A stretch of 64,000 nucleotides of DNA, taken from assembly GCA_030539165.1 (NCBI GenBank), contig JAUNSO010000003.1, positions 25,278 through 89,277 on the forward strand. Reading direction: 5' to 3'. Made by a program: the position numbers and the translations under genes. The DNA comes from a bacterium. GTDB lineage: Bacteria > Bacillota > Clostridia > Lachnospirales > Lachnospiraceae. Below are positions 46,592 to 54,951 of the stretch, in pieces. How positions within the stretch are numbered: position 1 is the stretch's first letter; every line of letters starts with the position of its first letter. A model generated the notes under the pieces. It saw nothing but the letters and a program-made list of their open reading frames with translations. It was not told the DNA's origin and made no database searches.

Positions 46592-47722
46592 TCATTCTGT
46601 CTTCAGACTGTTCAGCTTGATCACGGGCAATGGCGCTTCTCTTTTAATCGTATCCCGCATCTGCCTGAACAGTACTTTCATGATCTGCTTCATCATCTTC
46701 TTAGTCTCTTCATCCATATCTTTAATGGCAGTGATCACGGCATTCGCATTTTTACGCTTATCAACACTCTTCAGATCCAGCAATGTCTTGACATCCGTTG
46801 CCTCTACCACACTGTATAATGTTTCCACAAAGCATTTCAGTTCTTCCTGATTCAAAGAACATACCCAGTCATTCAGGCCATCATCCATGATTCGTGTGCC
46901 GAGTCCCAGCTCCTCACTTCGCTTGAAATCAGTTCCTTCAATCAGCCAATTATATGGATCATGCTGCAGCAGTCCTACACTTCTGCAGTCAATCACTTCA
47001 TAAGCTTCCTGCTGCTGGAGCAGCATTCCTACCACTGATGAGTGCGGCAACAGCTTGTGAATTCTGTCTCTGATACCCTCATAAGCAGCACTCTGCAATA
47101 CTTCCTCCCGGAATCCCGGACCATCATGACTATACACTCTGAGGATTCTGTCCTTGATGCGCTTCTTGCAGTTCATAGATGCATAGACCGCCAGATTGCC
47201 GCCCTTGGAGTGTCCTCCGACAATAAAATCTCCGGCAAACATCTCAGCAACACAATTCAGATACTGAACTGCCTTCTCCTGAGACGGAACCGGCGTGATA
47301 AAGGCCATATTAAAGTCTTCCTTCCAGCCGATCAGATTTTCATCGGTTCCTCTGAAAGCAACATAGACCGATCCTTTTTCCGGCAGACAGGTCACTGCCG
47401 AAAACTGCAGCTCCCATGCAGGGTCTATGATATTCACATGATAGTTTACCTTCATCCGTCCGAATCGTCTGCTTTTCATCATCGCCTGAAAAAGTGCACG
47501 ATTGTCCTTTGCATAACGCTCATCGGAAAAGAGATGCTCAAAATCAGGATGCGCAGCAATCTCCTTCAGCGTGACAGCATTTTCACTGCCCATACCCGGT
47601 ATGATACCATCAAACTTCAAATAGGAAAACTGCGACAGAATCAGAGAATCCACATCACAGAAAGCACGCTCATCCATCCTGTCATTACCCGATTCTTCTA
47701 AATAATCCAGTATATTCTTCAT
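46592..47722 (-). CDS. DUF2974 / Mbeg1-like lipase-fold protein
   Basis: 376 residues from the ATG at 47722, which has AGGAGG 9 bp upstream; an ATG ten codons earlier lacks one. An alpha/beta-hydrolase-like core contains VYVAFRGTDENLIGWKEDFN and the nucleophile elbow GGHSKGGNLAVYA (Ser as expected nucleophile), typical of DUF2974 proteins. No signal peptide, so cytoplasmic. It begins the minus-strand run that continues through the MFS and pot genes. Substrate unknown; probably an esterase or lipase. Confidence 0.82.
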   Translation of the reverse strand: MKNILDYLEESGNDRMDERAFCDVDSLILSQFSYLKFDGIIPGMGSENAVTLKEIAAHPDFEHLFSDERYAKDNRALFQAMMKSRRFGRMKVNYHVNIIDPAWELQFSAVTCLPEKGSVYVAFRGTDENLIGWKEDFNMAFITPVPSQEKAVQYLNCVAEMFAGDFIVGGHSKGGNLAVYASMNCKKRIKDRILRVYSHDGPGFREEVLQSAAYEGIRDRIHKLLPHSSVVGMLLQQQEAYEVIDCRSVGLLQHDPYNWLIEGTDFKRSEELGLGTRIMDDGLNDWVCSLNQEELKCFVETLYSVVEATDVKTLLDLKSVDKRKNANAVITAIKDMDEETKKMMKQIMKVLFRQMRDTIKREAPLPVIKLNSLKTE

Positions 47723-47763
47723 CTGATACACCTCCTGATTGATAAAATACACCTATATCTATC

Positions 47764-47792
47764 AGTATACTAATCTCAAAAATTTATAGCAA
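47764..47792 (-). promoter_or_regulatory. Promoter of the DUF2974-MFS-pot run
   Basis: Minus-strand TTGCTA (47787-47792), 17-bp spacer, TATACT (47764-47769). Confidence 0.65.
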
Positions 47793-47811
47793 TAAAAGAA
47801 TTATAAATTAT

Positions 47812-47840
47812 TTGGAAAATAACACATTATGTGCTATATT
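47812..47840 (+). promoter_or_regulatory. Promoter of the ZnuC-like ATPase gene
   Basis: TTGGAA (47812-47817), 17-bp spacer, extended -10 TGC-TATATT (47835-47840). Divergent from and about 20 bp away from the DUF2974 promoter. Confidence 0.7.
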
Positions 47841-47876
47841 AATCTGTATAAATCAAGAATGTGAGATTAAAAATCC

Positions 47877-48644
47877 ATGTCTGTACTGAAGTGTCAAAAT
47901 GTAACTGTGAAATATGAAAATCAGGTCGTGATATCAGATGTCTCCTTTGAAGTCAATCAAGGAGATTATTTGTGTATTGTCGGTGATAATGGTACCGGAA
48001 AAACCACTCTGCTCAAAGCAGTCCTTGGTCTCAAGCGGATACAGTCCGGTTCTGTCCAGTTTGACCCCTCGCTGTGCCGTAATGAGATTGGCTATATATC
48101 ACAGCAGAATAATATCAATCGTGACTTTCCTGCCTCCGTCTACGAGGTTGTGTTGTCCGGCTGCCTGAATAAGCACGGACTTTCTCCGCTGTATTCTCAT
48201 GCTGAAAAAAACAGTGCAGAAGAAATCATGAAGAAGCTGGGAATTGATGAAATCAGAATGAAGAGTTTTCAGGATCTTTCCGGCGGACAACAGCGTCGTG
48301 TACTGCTAGCCAGAGCCATGATGGCATCCTCTAAAGTCTTGTTTCTTGATGAACCGGTTGCTGCTCTCGATCCGATTGCAACGGCAGATTTTTATGATTT
48401 GCTGAACCTGTTGCGGACTGACGGTCTGACGATCATTATGGTATCACATGACATTCACAGCGCGATCCACAATGCTTCTCATATCCTGCATCTGTCGGCG
48501 GATTCCTATTTTTACGGCACAACTGCGGAGTATATCTCCAGCAGCTTCGGTCAGGCTTATCTGAACGAGCAGGGTACCTGCCGTGAATGTCATCATGCAC
48601 TTGCACACGGCATTAATATTCTGTCTTCTGATCTACCCGTTTGA
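47877..48644 (+). CDS. Orphan metal ABC transporter ATPase, ZnuC-like
   Basis: 255 residues. ABC ATPase with Walker A GDNGTGKTT, signature LSGGQQRRVLLA, Walker B VLFLDEPVAALDP and H-loop SHDIHSA; the order and the NEIGYISQQNNINRDFPASVYEVVLSG segment match Zn/Mn uptake (ZnuC/MntB) ATPases. The C-terminus is CRECHH-rich, which may bind metal. No permease or binding protein follows: the next gene is lepB, convergent, and the two 3' ends overlap by 32 bp. The protein is therefore an isolated ATPase, or what remains of a metal-uptake operon. Confidence 0.85.
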   Translation: MSVLKCQNVTVKYENQVVISDVSFEVNQGDYLCIVGDNGTGKTTLLKAVLGLKRIQSGSVQFDPSLCRNEIGYISQQNNINRDFPASVYEVVLSGCLNKHGLSPLYSHAEKNSAEEIMKKLGIDEIRMKSFQDLSGGQQRRVLLARAMMASSKVLFLDEPVAALDPIATADFYDLLNLLRTDGLTIIMVSHDIHSAIHNASHILHLSADSYFYGTTAEYISSSFGQAYLNEQGTCRECHHALAHGINILSSDLPV

Positions 48645-49182
48645 TCGAGGGGTAGTATTTCAATACCGCTTTTCCTACAATTTTATCCCTATATACAAAT
48701 GTATGACTCCAGTAGCGGGAATCTGCAGAGTTATTTCTGTTGTCCCCCATCATAAAATATGCGTTTTCAGGAATCTCAACCGGTCCGTAATCACCAACAG
48801 GAATGACATTCAGATAAGGTTCCTCCAGCGGTGTTTCAGCACCGTTTATGTATATTTTTCCATCCTTCATTTCAAGCGTTTCTCCGGGCATGCCGATGAT
48901 TCTCTTAATGAAAAGCTGTCTTTCATCATCTGGGAACTTAAACATAATGATATCCCCACGTTCAGGCTCTGCGTTGATATAGGCCAGCCGGTTTCCGAAT
49001 ACACGATCTCCGATCATGATCGTTGTTTCCATGGATGCAGTAGGAATGGAGGCATTCACAATGATAAACATATTGAGGATCACTGCAAACACGACTGCGA
49101 CCTCTATCACGATCAGCCACTCCATCAGTTCTTTTTTCCAATTGATCTTTTCTTCTGTGCTCTTATGTCCGGAATCTGCCAT
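48613..49182 (-). CDS. lepB: Signal peptidase I
   Basis: 189 residues from the ATG at 49182, chosen by the AAGGAAAA site and because the upstream extension lies in the divergent promoter region. One N-terminal transmembrane anchor (about 22-42), then the catalytic Ser in IPTASMETTI and the Lys in RQLFIKRIIGMPGE, plus GDNRNNSADSRYW near the end. Removes signal peptides of exported proteins. Convergent with the ZnuC-like gene. Confidence 0.94.
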   Translation of the reverse strand: MADSGHKSTEEKINWKKELMEWLIVIEVAVVFAVILNMFIIVNASIPTASMETTIMIGDRVFGNRLAYINAEPERGDIIMFKFPDDERQLFIKRIIGMPGETLEMKDGKIYINGAETPLEEPYLNVIPVGDYGPVEIPENAYFMMGDNRNNSADSRYWSHTFVYRDKIVGKAVLKYYPSIKRVDQKTEY

Positions 49183-49223
49183 TCTGTTTTCCTTCGCTCT
49201 CCTGAAAAATAATATCATGATGT

Positions 49224-49252
49224 AGTATAGTATAATCGTTCTAAAATTGCAA
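49224..49252 (-). promoter_or_regulatory. lepB promoter
   Basis: Minus-strand TTGCAA (49247-49252), 17-bp spacer, TATACT (49224-49229). Confidence 0.65.
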
Positions 49253-49283
49253 ATATTACTGCTGTCATCGGGACAGTTGTGGT

Positions 49284-49312
49284 TTGACATCATACTATGA
49301 TTATAGTACAAT
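49284..49312 (+). promoter_or_regulatory. Promoter of the MBOAT-SGNH-acyltransferase cassette
   Basis: TTGACA (49284-49289), 17-bp spacer, TACAAT (49307-49312), about 30 bp before the ribosome site. Confidence 0.78.
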
Positions 49313-49348
49313 GACGAAAGCGCAAAACAACCCGTATGGAGGTAGGAT

Positions 49349-50806
49349 ATGCTGTTTAATTCCATACCGTTTCTGATATTTTTTCCAACTGTAGTGTTGC
49401 TGTATTTTCTGATTCCGAATCGTTTCAGAACAATATGGCTTCTTTTCGTTAGCTACTATTATTATATGTATCTGGATCCGAAATACGCACTGTTTCTGAT
49501 TGCTTCAACCTTCATCACCTATACAGGCGGTCGTTTGATTGCCAATGCGGATACAGTGAAGAAAAAGAAAGGCTTTGTAGCCGTCAGTGTCATTTTAAAT
49601 CTGTTTTTCCTGATTTTTTTCAAATATGCCAACTTCCTGACGGATCTCTGCAGCGGGCTATTGGCGCTGTTCGGAGTACAGTATGAGCCGGTCAGGCTCA
49701 ATCTGATCCTGCCTGTCGGCATCTCCTTCTATACCTTCCAGTCCCTGTCCTATATCATTGACAGCTACCGTGGTGAAGTCAAGACAGAGAAAAACATCAT
49801 CAAGTATGCTCTGTTTGTATCCTTCTTTCCGAATATTCTTGCCGGTCCTATCGAGCGAAGCAAGAATCTGTTGAAACAGTTTGAAGAGAAACACGTCTTT
49901 GACTATAACCGTGTCAGAGATGGCCTGATACTCATGCTTTGGGGCTATTTTCAAAAGGTGGTCATCGCAGCAAGGCTTGCGATATTGACCGACATGGTCT
50001 ATGGCAATTTTGAGAATTATACAGGAATAACACTTGTAATCGGAATCTTCTTTTACGGGTTCGAGATATACTGTGATTTTGCCAGCTATTCAAACATTGC
50101 CATTGGTGCTGCCAAGGTCATGGGCTTCACTCTGATGACCAATTTCAGACAGCCCTTCTTTTCTAAAAATGTGAAAGAGTTCTGGCGCAGATGGCATATC
50201 TCCCTGAATACCTGGTTTGTGGATTACCTGTACATCCCGATGGGTGGAAGCAGAGTCTCCAAATGGCGTAAATACTTCAATACTATGGTAGTCTTTCTGG
50301 CAAGTGGGATGTGGCATGGTGCCAGTCTGAACTATATCATATGGGGTGCCGTAAACGGAATCTTTCAAATAGCAGGTGACCTGCTGAAGCCTGTCAGAAA
50401 GCAGTGCTGCAGGCTTCTTCATTATGATTTCAGCAACCGCATCGGTAAAGCTCTACAAATTGCCTTTACCTTTATCCTGTTTCATATTTCACTCGTTTTC
50501 TTTGTATCCGGCTCTGTTCATGATGCATTGGAGATTTTTCGCCGTATGTTTACCGGTCTCAGTCTGCGTCCGCTCTTTGACGGGACATTATACGGACTCG
50601 GTCTCGGAGTTGCCAACTTCTATCTATTACTGTTCTCACTCGTAATCCTGCTGATCGTAGATCTGATACAGGAAAAGAAAGAAGCCTTTCTTTATCTGGC
50701 GGCCAGACCGTTTGTAATTCGCTGGGCATTTTATTACCTGCTGATCAGCATGATTTTATTATCCTGTAATCTGTCTACACAGGAATTTTTGTATATGAAT
50801 TTTTAG
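49349..50806 (+). CDS. MBOAT-family membrane O-acyltransferase (AlgI/DltB-like)
   Basis: 485 residues, about eleven membrane helices. The MBOAT core is seen in FSNILAGPIERSKNLLKQF-like PNILAGPIER, the KEFWRRWHISLNTWFVDYLYIP segment and the active-site histidine in GMWHGASLNYIIWG. AGGTAGGAT precedes the ATG. These enzymes move acyl groups across the membrane to alginate, teichoic acid or polysaccharide. Followed after 14 bp by an SGNH-type protein and then an acyltransferase-3, so it is likely part of an O-acetylation system for an extracellular polymer. Confidence 0.92.
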   Translation: MLFNSIPFLIFFPTVVLLYFLIPNRFRTIWLLFVSYYYYMYLDPKYALFLIASTFITYTGGRLIANADTVKKKKGFVAVSVILNLFFLIFFKYANFLTDLCSGLLALFGVQYEPVRLNLILPVGISFYTFQSLSYIIDSYRGEVKTEKNIIKYALFVSFFPNILAGPIERSKNLLKQFEEKHVFDYNRVRDGLILMLWGYFQKVVIAARLAILTDMVYGNFENYTGITLVIGIFFYGFEIYCDFASYSNIAIGAAKVMGFTLMTNFRQPFFSKNVKEFWRRWHISLNTWFVDYLYIPMGGSRVSKWRKYFNTMVVFLASGMWHGASLNYIIWGAVNGIFQIAGDLLKPVRKQCCRLLHYDFSNRIGKALQIAFTFILFHISLVFFVSGSVHDALEIFRRMFTGLSLRPLFDGTLYGLGLGVANFYLLLFSLVILLIVDLIQEKKEAFLYLAARPFVIRWAFYYLLISMILLSCNLSTQEFLYMNF

Positions 50807-50820
50807 CAGAAAGGAATCTC

Positions 50821-51801
50821 ATGAAAAAGACACTGATCCGCTTCTTTTTAAAGTGTATACTGGCTGTTGTTCCCTTGGTAGTGTTGTGTCTGTTCACTGC
50901 CCTGTTTCCGTTCGGGTATATGGACGATGAGTTTCCCTCCTGGAAATATCAAAAGGATATGACACTGTCTGGTCCGTCCTATGATACGCTGATTCTTGGT
51001 GACTCCACAGCAAAAGCAGGGCTGATCCCGGCTGAGCTGGGAGATAACGTCATGAACCTGTCCATGGGCGGCGCCACTCCGATTGAAATCTACTATACAC
51101 TGCAGCGCTATCTGGAACATCACGATGCCCCGGAGCATGCCTTGATCATGTTCACACCCTATCATTATTCATTTCTGGATAACTTCTGGCAAAGAACCAT
51201 GTATTTCAATTATCTGGACACTGATGAGGCCGTCGAAGTCCTGAGCAATGCACGCCGCGTATCTGAGGATGCCATTCTGACAGACTCCTGCCTGCTTGAT
51301 ACAGTCAGCTACAGACTGCGCCTTCCGAATAAATATCTGCCGGCGATGTATAACAGTGGATTTGTCGGACGTCGCAGCTCAAACGAACAGATTTACAGTG
51401 AGATTGCCGTCAATCGCGGACAGTACTACTTTGGCACCGCAGACGGCTGTTCTGACCACAATTATGAGTCCAATTATACAGCACTGAATCTGTCACCCAT
51501 GGTAGATCTGTATATGCACAAGCTGCTCGATCTGTGTACCGAAAACAATATCCATGTTGTACTGGAGCAGGCACCGATGAATACCACCTCCTATGATCTG
51601 CTTGATGCCGTTTACAGCGAAGAATACACTGCCTACATGAAGCGTCTGTCACAGGAATATCCGGAAATAACGATTGATACAGTGATTGCACACTATGAGG
51701 ACGCCTACTTCGGAGATGCTTCTCATTTAAATGAAAAAGGAGCTGTCAAATTCACCGCGGAGATCAGAACAGAATATCCTGACCTGTTTCCGATGCAGTA
51801 G
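50821..51801 (+). CDS. Membrane-anchored SGNH/AlgX-like O-acyl transferase or esterase partner
   Basis: 326 residues. One N-terminal membrane span (about 5-30), the rest external. SGNH hydrolase blocks: catalytic Ser in LILGDSTAKAGLIP, a MNLSMGGATP Gly/Asn block and a C-terminal catalytic DxxH in FGDASHLNEKGAVKF. This is the pattern of AlgJ/AlgX/DltD partners of MBOAT proteins that hand the acyl group to the polymer. Located between the MBOAT and acyltransferase-3 genes. Confidence 0.82.
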   Translation: MKKTLIRFFLKCILAVVPLVVLCLFTALFPFGYMDDEFPSWKYQKDMTLSGPSYDTLILGDSTAKAGLIPAELGDNVMNLSMGGATPIEIYYTLQRYLEHHDAPEHALIMFTPYHYSFLDNFWQRTMYFNYLDTDEAVEVLSNARRVSEDAILTDSCLLDTVSYRLRLPNKYLPAMYNSGFVGRRSSNEQIYSEIAVNRGQYYFGTADGCSDHNYESNYTALNLSPMVDLYMHKLLDLCTENNIHVVLEQAPMNTTSYDLLDAVYSEEYTAYMKRLSQEYPEITIDTVIAHYEDAYFGDASHLNEKGAVKFTAEIRTEYPDLFPMQ

Positions 51802-51847
51802 CTGTACCGTGGCTGCAATATATGATGTAAACCCTGGAGGATTGATC

Positions 51848-53035
51848 ATGAACAAACGAATTTCCTATATCGACGGGCTGCGCGGCATTGCCTGTATCCT
51901 TGTCTTTGTGAATCATTTTCTGATGGCATTTTTTCCCGCCTCCTATCTTGGCGGTGATACGGTATCCCATATACCGGGCGGGCTGGATACCTGGTATGCC
52001 TCCTCTCCGGTTTCTGTACTGACGAACGGCAATTTCATGGTATGTGTCTTTTTTATATTAAGTGCCTATGTCCTAAGTTGTAAAATCCTGCAGAACGCAG
52101 ACAAAGACAATGCGCTTGACAGCATTTCAAGCAGCTTTCTAAAGCGCTATTTCAGGCTGTTTCTGCCTGTTTTTTGTGTCTGTATCCTGATTCTGATCCT
52201 GTCACGGCTTGGATTGTTCTTTAACAATGCCGCTGCCGCAGTAACAGGCTCCGGTCTGATGACCGGACGATATGAATACCCCTTATCTCTCTATGAACTC
52301 TTCTCCAGCTCCTTTGCACGGATCTGGTTCAAGGCTGATGAAACCTTTTCCAACTCCTTTTGGATGCTGAGCACACTTTTTATAGGCGGTTTTCTTTCAA
52401 GTATCCTGAGCATCATGGCAGGGAAGCATAACCGCAGGATGCTGATCCTCTATGGATTCTTTGCACTGATCTTCATTCATCTGGACAGTCTCTACCTTTC
52501 CTTTGTATTTGGCACTGCACTTGCTTATATCTCCGTGCGCCATCAGGACTGGCTTGACCGGATCAGACAAACTATGTTTTTAAAGGTCGGTGCCGTTTTC
52601 GCTGCCCTGCTGGGTCTGCTGTTCGGCGGATACCCTTCCGGCATAGATGCACCTGTGAATCTGTATCATTACCTGAATCATCTGCCCGCAGGAATCACTC
52701 CCTATCAGTTTTATCATATCCTTGGAGCCTTTCTGCTGACAGCTGCTGTGTTGTGTCTGCCTATGCTTCAAAAAGCTCTTTCTGTGAAACCGATTCTCTT
52801 TTTGGGTAATATTTCGTTTGCTATTTATTTGTTAAATCTTCCTTTAATATTTTCTTTGTCTTCCGGACTGCTTCTTAAAATGGCATTCTTGTGTGACAGC
52901 TATCTGCTCTGCAGTACGATTATATTCTCCATAACTCTCGTTGTTTTATTGCTGTTATCCTATCTGTTTAATCGTTTTGCTGAATCTGCATGCAATAAGA
53001 TTACTGCTGTTATTGTATCTTTTTTCGTACCTTGA
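51848..53035 (+). CDS. Acyltransferase family 3 membrane protein
   Basis: 395 residues from the ATG at 51848, with GGAGG 7 bp upstream; an in-frame start 39 codons earlier overlaps the SGNH gene and has no site. About ten membrane helices; the N-terminal acyltransferase-3 motif RISYIDGLRGIACILVFVNHF is clear, with the conserved Arg and His. This family O-acetylates cell-wall or capsular sugars. With the MBOAT and SGNH genes it forms a three-gene acylation cassette; whether the three act together is inferred from adjacency. Confidence 0.88.
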   Translation: MNKRISYIDGLRGIACILVFVNHFLMAFFPASYLGGDTVSHIPGGLDTWYASSPVSVLTNGNFMVCVFFILSAYVLSCKILQNADKDNALDSISSSFLKRYFRLFLPVFCVCILILILSRLGLFFNNAAAAVTGSGLMTGRYEYPLSLYELFSSSFARIWFKADETFSNSFWMLSTLFIGGFLSSILSIMAGKHNRRMLILYGFFALIFIHLDSLYLSFVFGTALAYISVRHQDWLDRIRQTMFLKVGAVFAALLGLLFGGYPSGIDAPVNLYHYLNHLPAGITPYQFYHILGAFLLTAAVLCLPMLQKALSVKPILFLGNISFAIYLLNLPLIFSLSSGLLLKMAFLCDSYLLCSTIIFSITLVVLLLLSYLFNRFAESACNKITAVIVSFFVP

Positions 53036-53045
53036 TGATTTCCCA

Positions 53046-53073
53046 TTGAAAAGCTATGAATTTCATGTATACT
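53046..53073 (+). promoter_or_regulatory. Promoter of the ECF S-component gene
   Basis: TTGAAA (53046-53051), 16-bp spacer, TATACT (53068-53073), 11 bp after the preceding stop codon. Confidence 0.6.
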
Positions 53074-53108
53074 GGGATACATTATAATGATAACAGGAGG
53101 AAACTTAC

Positions 53109-53687
53109 ATGAAACAAAAATATTCCACAAAATTTATGGTAACCGCTGCGTTATTAGCCGCATTTTCCTGTGTGGCGACAATGATCATTAAAATACCGAC
53201 TCCGACCTTTGGTTACATTCATCTCGGAGATGCACTTGTGTTATTATGTGGTGTGATACTTGGGCCTGTCTATGGCGGGCTTGCTGCCGGAATCGGCTCC
53301 ATGCTGGCTGATCTGTTCTCAGGTTATGCTTCCTTTGCTCCTGCAACACTGATCATCAAAGCAATTACCGCCGTGATTGCCGCCCTGCTGTTTCGAGGAC
53401 TCCGGAAACTATTCCACTCGGATCATAAAAGTACCGAATATCTGTGCTTGATCATCGGTGGAGCTGTGGCTGAGTCATTTATGGTAATCGGATATTTTCT
53501 GTTTGAGATATTTCTGGCCATGCTGGCCGCCGGTTCCTTTACAGGCACGACCTTTGCCGCAGGTGTAGGTTCATCGGCTACCGGTATTCCTTTCAATATT
53601 GTTCAGGGTTTTGTCGGCATCATCATTACACTGGTACTTTTGCCGATTCTCAAAAAGATACCGGATGTGAAGGAATGGATGAACTGA
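53109..53687 (+). CDS. ECF transporter S component (HmpT/PF07155-like)
   Basis: 192 residues with about six helices. The opening pattern KFMVTAALLAAFSCVATMIIKIPTPTFGYIHLGDALVLL (seen as IPTPTFGYIHLGDA) and GPVYGGLAAGIGSMLADLF match the PF07155 group of vitamin-type S components, whose members carry hydroxymethylpyrimidine, pyridoxine or related compounds. It has no EcfA or EcfT beside it, so it probably shares a general ECF module. No riboswitch is visible in the 73-bp upstream gap, so the vitamin is unassigned. Confidence 0.85.
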   Translation: MKQKYSTKFMVTAALLAAFSCVATMIIKIPTPTFGYIHLGDALVLLCGVILGPVYGGLAAGIGSMLADLFSGYASFAPATLIIKAITAVIAALLFRGLRKLFHSDHKSTEYLCLIIGGAVAESFMVIGYFLFEIFLAMLAAGSFTGTTFAAGVGSSATGIPFNIVQGFVGIIITLVLLPILKKIPDVKEWMN

Positions 53688-53720
53688 TTTCTGACAATAG
53701 AATCATCAAAGATATGTGAA

Positions 53721-53760
53721 AAAGGAAGCCGGATGTATCAAACATCGGCTTCCTTTTTTC
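53721..53760 (+). terminator. Intrinsic terminator after the ECF S component
   Basis: AAGGAAGCCGGATGT, loop, ACATCGGCTTCCTTTTTT: a long GC-rich stem with a T run on the plus strand; the A run on the other side lets it also end minus-strand transcripts of pspC. Confidence 0.9.
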
Positions 53761-53791
53761 TCTGTTATACAATACCTGTGAACTATATGGC

Positions 53792-53986
53792 TTACATCGG
53801 CCGTTCCGGCATCACGATGGCTGCGATCAGGTAGGCAATGATTCCGCCGCCTGTCAGTGCGATCAATACCATAATCAGTCTCACGATGGTCGGATCCATC
53901 TTCAGATACTCAGCAAAGCCTCCGCATACACCACAGATCACCCTGTCATTTCTTGATTTGTATAATCTCTTGATTTCGTCCTGCAT
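53792..53986 (-). CDS. PspC domain small membrane protein
   Basis: 64 residues. KRLYKSRNDRVICGVCGGFAEYLKMD is the PspC-domain opening, followed by one hydrophobic span (IVRLIMVLIALTGGGIIAYLIAAIVM) and a short tail. Stress-linked membrane protein, last of a PadR-DUF1700-DUF4097-PspC operon. Confidence 0.9.
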   Translation of the reverse strand: MQDEIKRLYKSRNDRVICGVCGGFAEYLKMDPTIVRLIMVLIALTGGGIIAYLIAAIVMPERPM

Positions 53987-54015
53987 AATGATATTCCTCC
54001 TTTTATTATAATCAT

Positions 54016-54951
54016 TTATTCATCAAATTGAACTGTTATATTTCCCATAGCACAGTCTATGAGCATCTCATGTGCGGCTCCGTTATCAAGCCGTTTCTCT
54101 CCTGATATTCCGGTGTATTGTCTGCCGCCTATATTGACTGTTCCCATGGCACATTCAATCCGGTAGTCATAATCTTCTTCGCTGCCGTCCAACCGCAGCT
54201 CCACGTTGCCCATACTGCAGCTGATATCTGTGTCTCCTGACAGTCCGCCCTGATAATAAACAGATCCAAAGCCCACCTCATAATCCGCCTCTCCGAATTC
54301 ACAGTTCTTCAGCTCCACCGTGCCTGCTCCGACCTGAATATCAGCAGTGTCTGCTTTAATACCAGAACCTTTCAGTTCACCTGCACCGACTTCCACTGTC
54401 AGATCTCCTGTATTTAACTGCTCGATTCTTCCCGATCCGGCACCAAGTTCTATATCTACATCGTTCAGGTCTGCTCCTGCCGGCACATATAACGTAATAC
54501 TCTGTGTCTTGATTCCTGAATAGTCACTTTTGACTCCCTGACCCATAATGTGTAATACATCCTCATCCATAAAGCACTTCAGCTTATATACATCATCCGC
54601 TTCCAGTCTGTATGTATCATCATCTGACTCCTTGATATTCATTTCCCCGGCCTTCAGACTGATCTCTATTGCAGTGACATCCTGTACTGTTCCCAATGCT
54701 TCGGATTGATAGTCAATCAGATCGTCATCATCAATATAATCATATTCATTATCAAAGGTGTCACAATCACCGGTACTGATCGTCCAGTTCCATCCGCCCG
54801 GTGAAAAGACTGAATAGTCAAAGCCACCGTATCGTCCGATATTGATTGCCTGTCTAAGGCCTCCGAATACCGTACCCATCAGGAAAAACACCAGTCCGAC
54901 AGCTGCCATGATGCCGGTCACATAGAGGCAGCCTTTTATAAATTTGCTCAT
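54016..54951 (-). CDS. DUF4097 beta-repeat membrane-anchored protein
   Basis: 311 residues. An N-terminal hydrophobic anchor (about 8-28) then a linker with DYIDDDDLIDYQ and a long right-handed beta-repeat region with repeated AGELKGSGIKAD, VGAGTVELKN and CAMGNI patterns, matching DUF4097. Overlaps the DUF1700 gene by 4 bp. Envelope stress or surface role inferred from the operon; no enzyme motif. Confidence 0.87.
   Translation of the reverse strand: MSKFIKGCLYVTGIMAAVGLVFFLMGTVFGGLRQAINIGRYGGFDYSVFSPGGWNWTISTGDCDTFDNEYDYIDDDDLIDYQSEALGTVQDVTAIEISLKAGEMNIKESDDDTYRLEADDVYKLKCFMDEDVLHIMGQGVKSDYSGIKTQSITLYVPAGADLNDVDIELGAGSGRIEQLNTGDLTVEVGAGELKGSGIKADTADIQVGAGTVELKNCEFGEADYEVGFGSVYYQGGLSGDTDISCSMGNVELRLDGSEEDYDYRIECAMGTVNIGGRQYTGISGEKRLDNGAAHEMLIDCAMGNITVQFDE

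Noticed and set aside
47042..47701. 219-codon plus-strand frame opposite the DUF2974 gene
   Set aside because: Antisense shadow; the reverse strand has a clear alpha/beta-hydrolase and ribosome site.
49183..49365. 61-codon N-terminal extension of signal peptidase I
   Set aside because: It spans the divergent promoters and is Cys/His/Tyr-rich; the shorter start has a ribosome site and gives the usual length.
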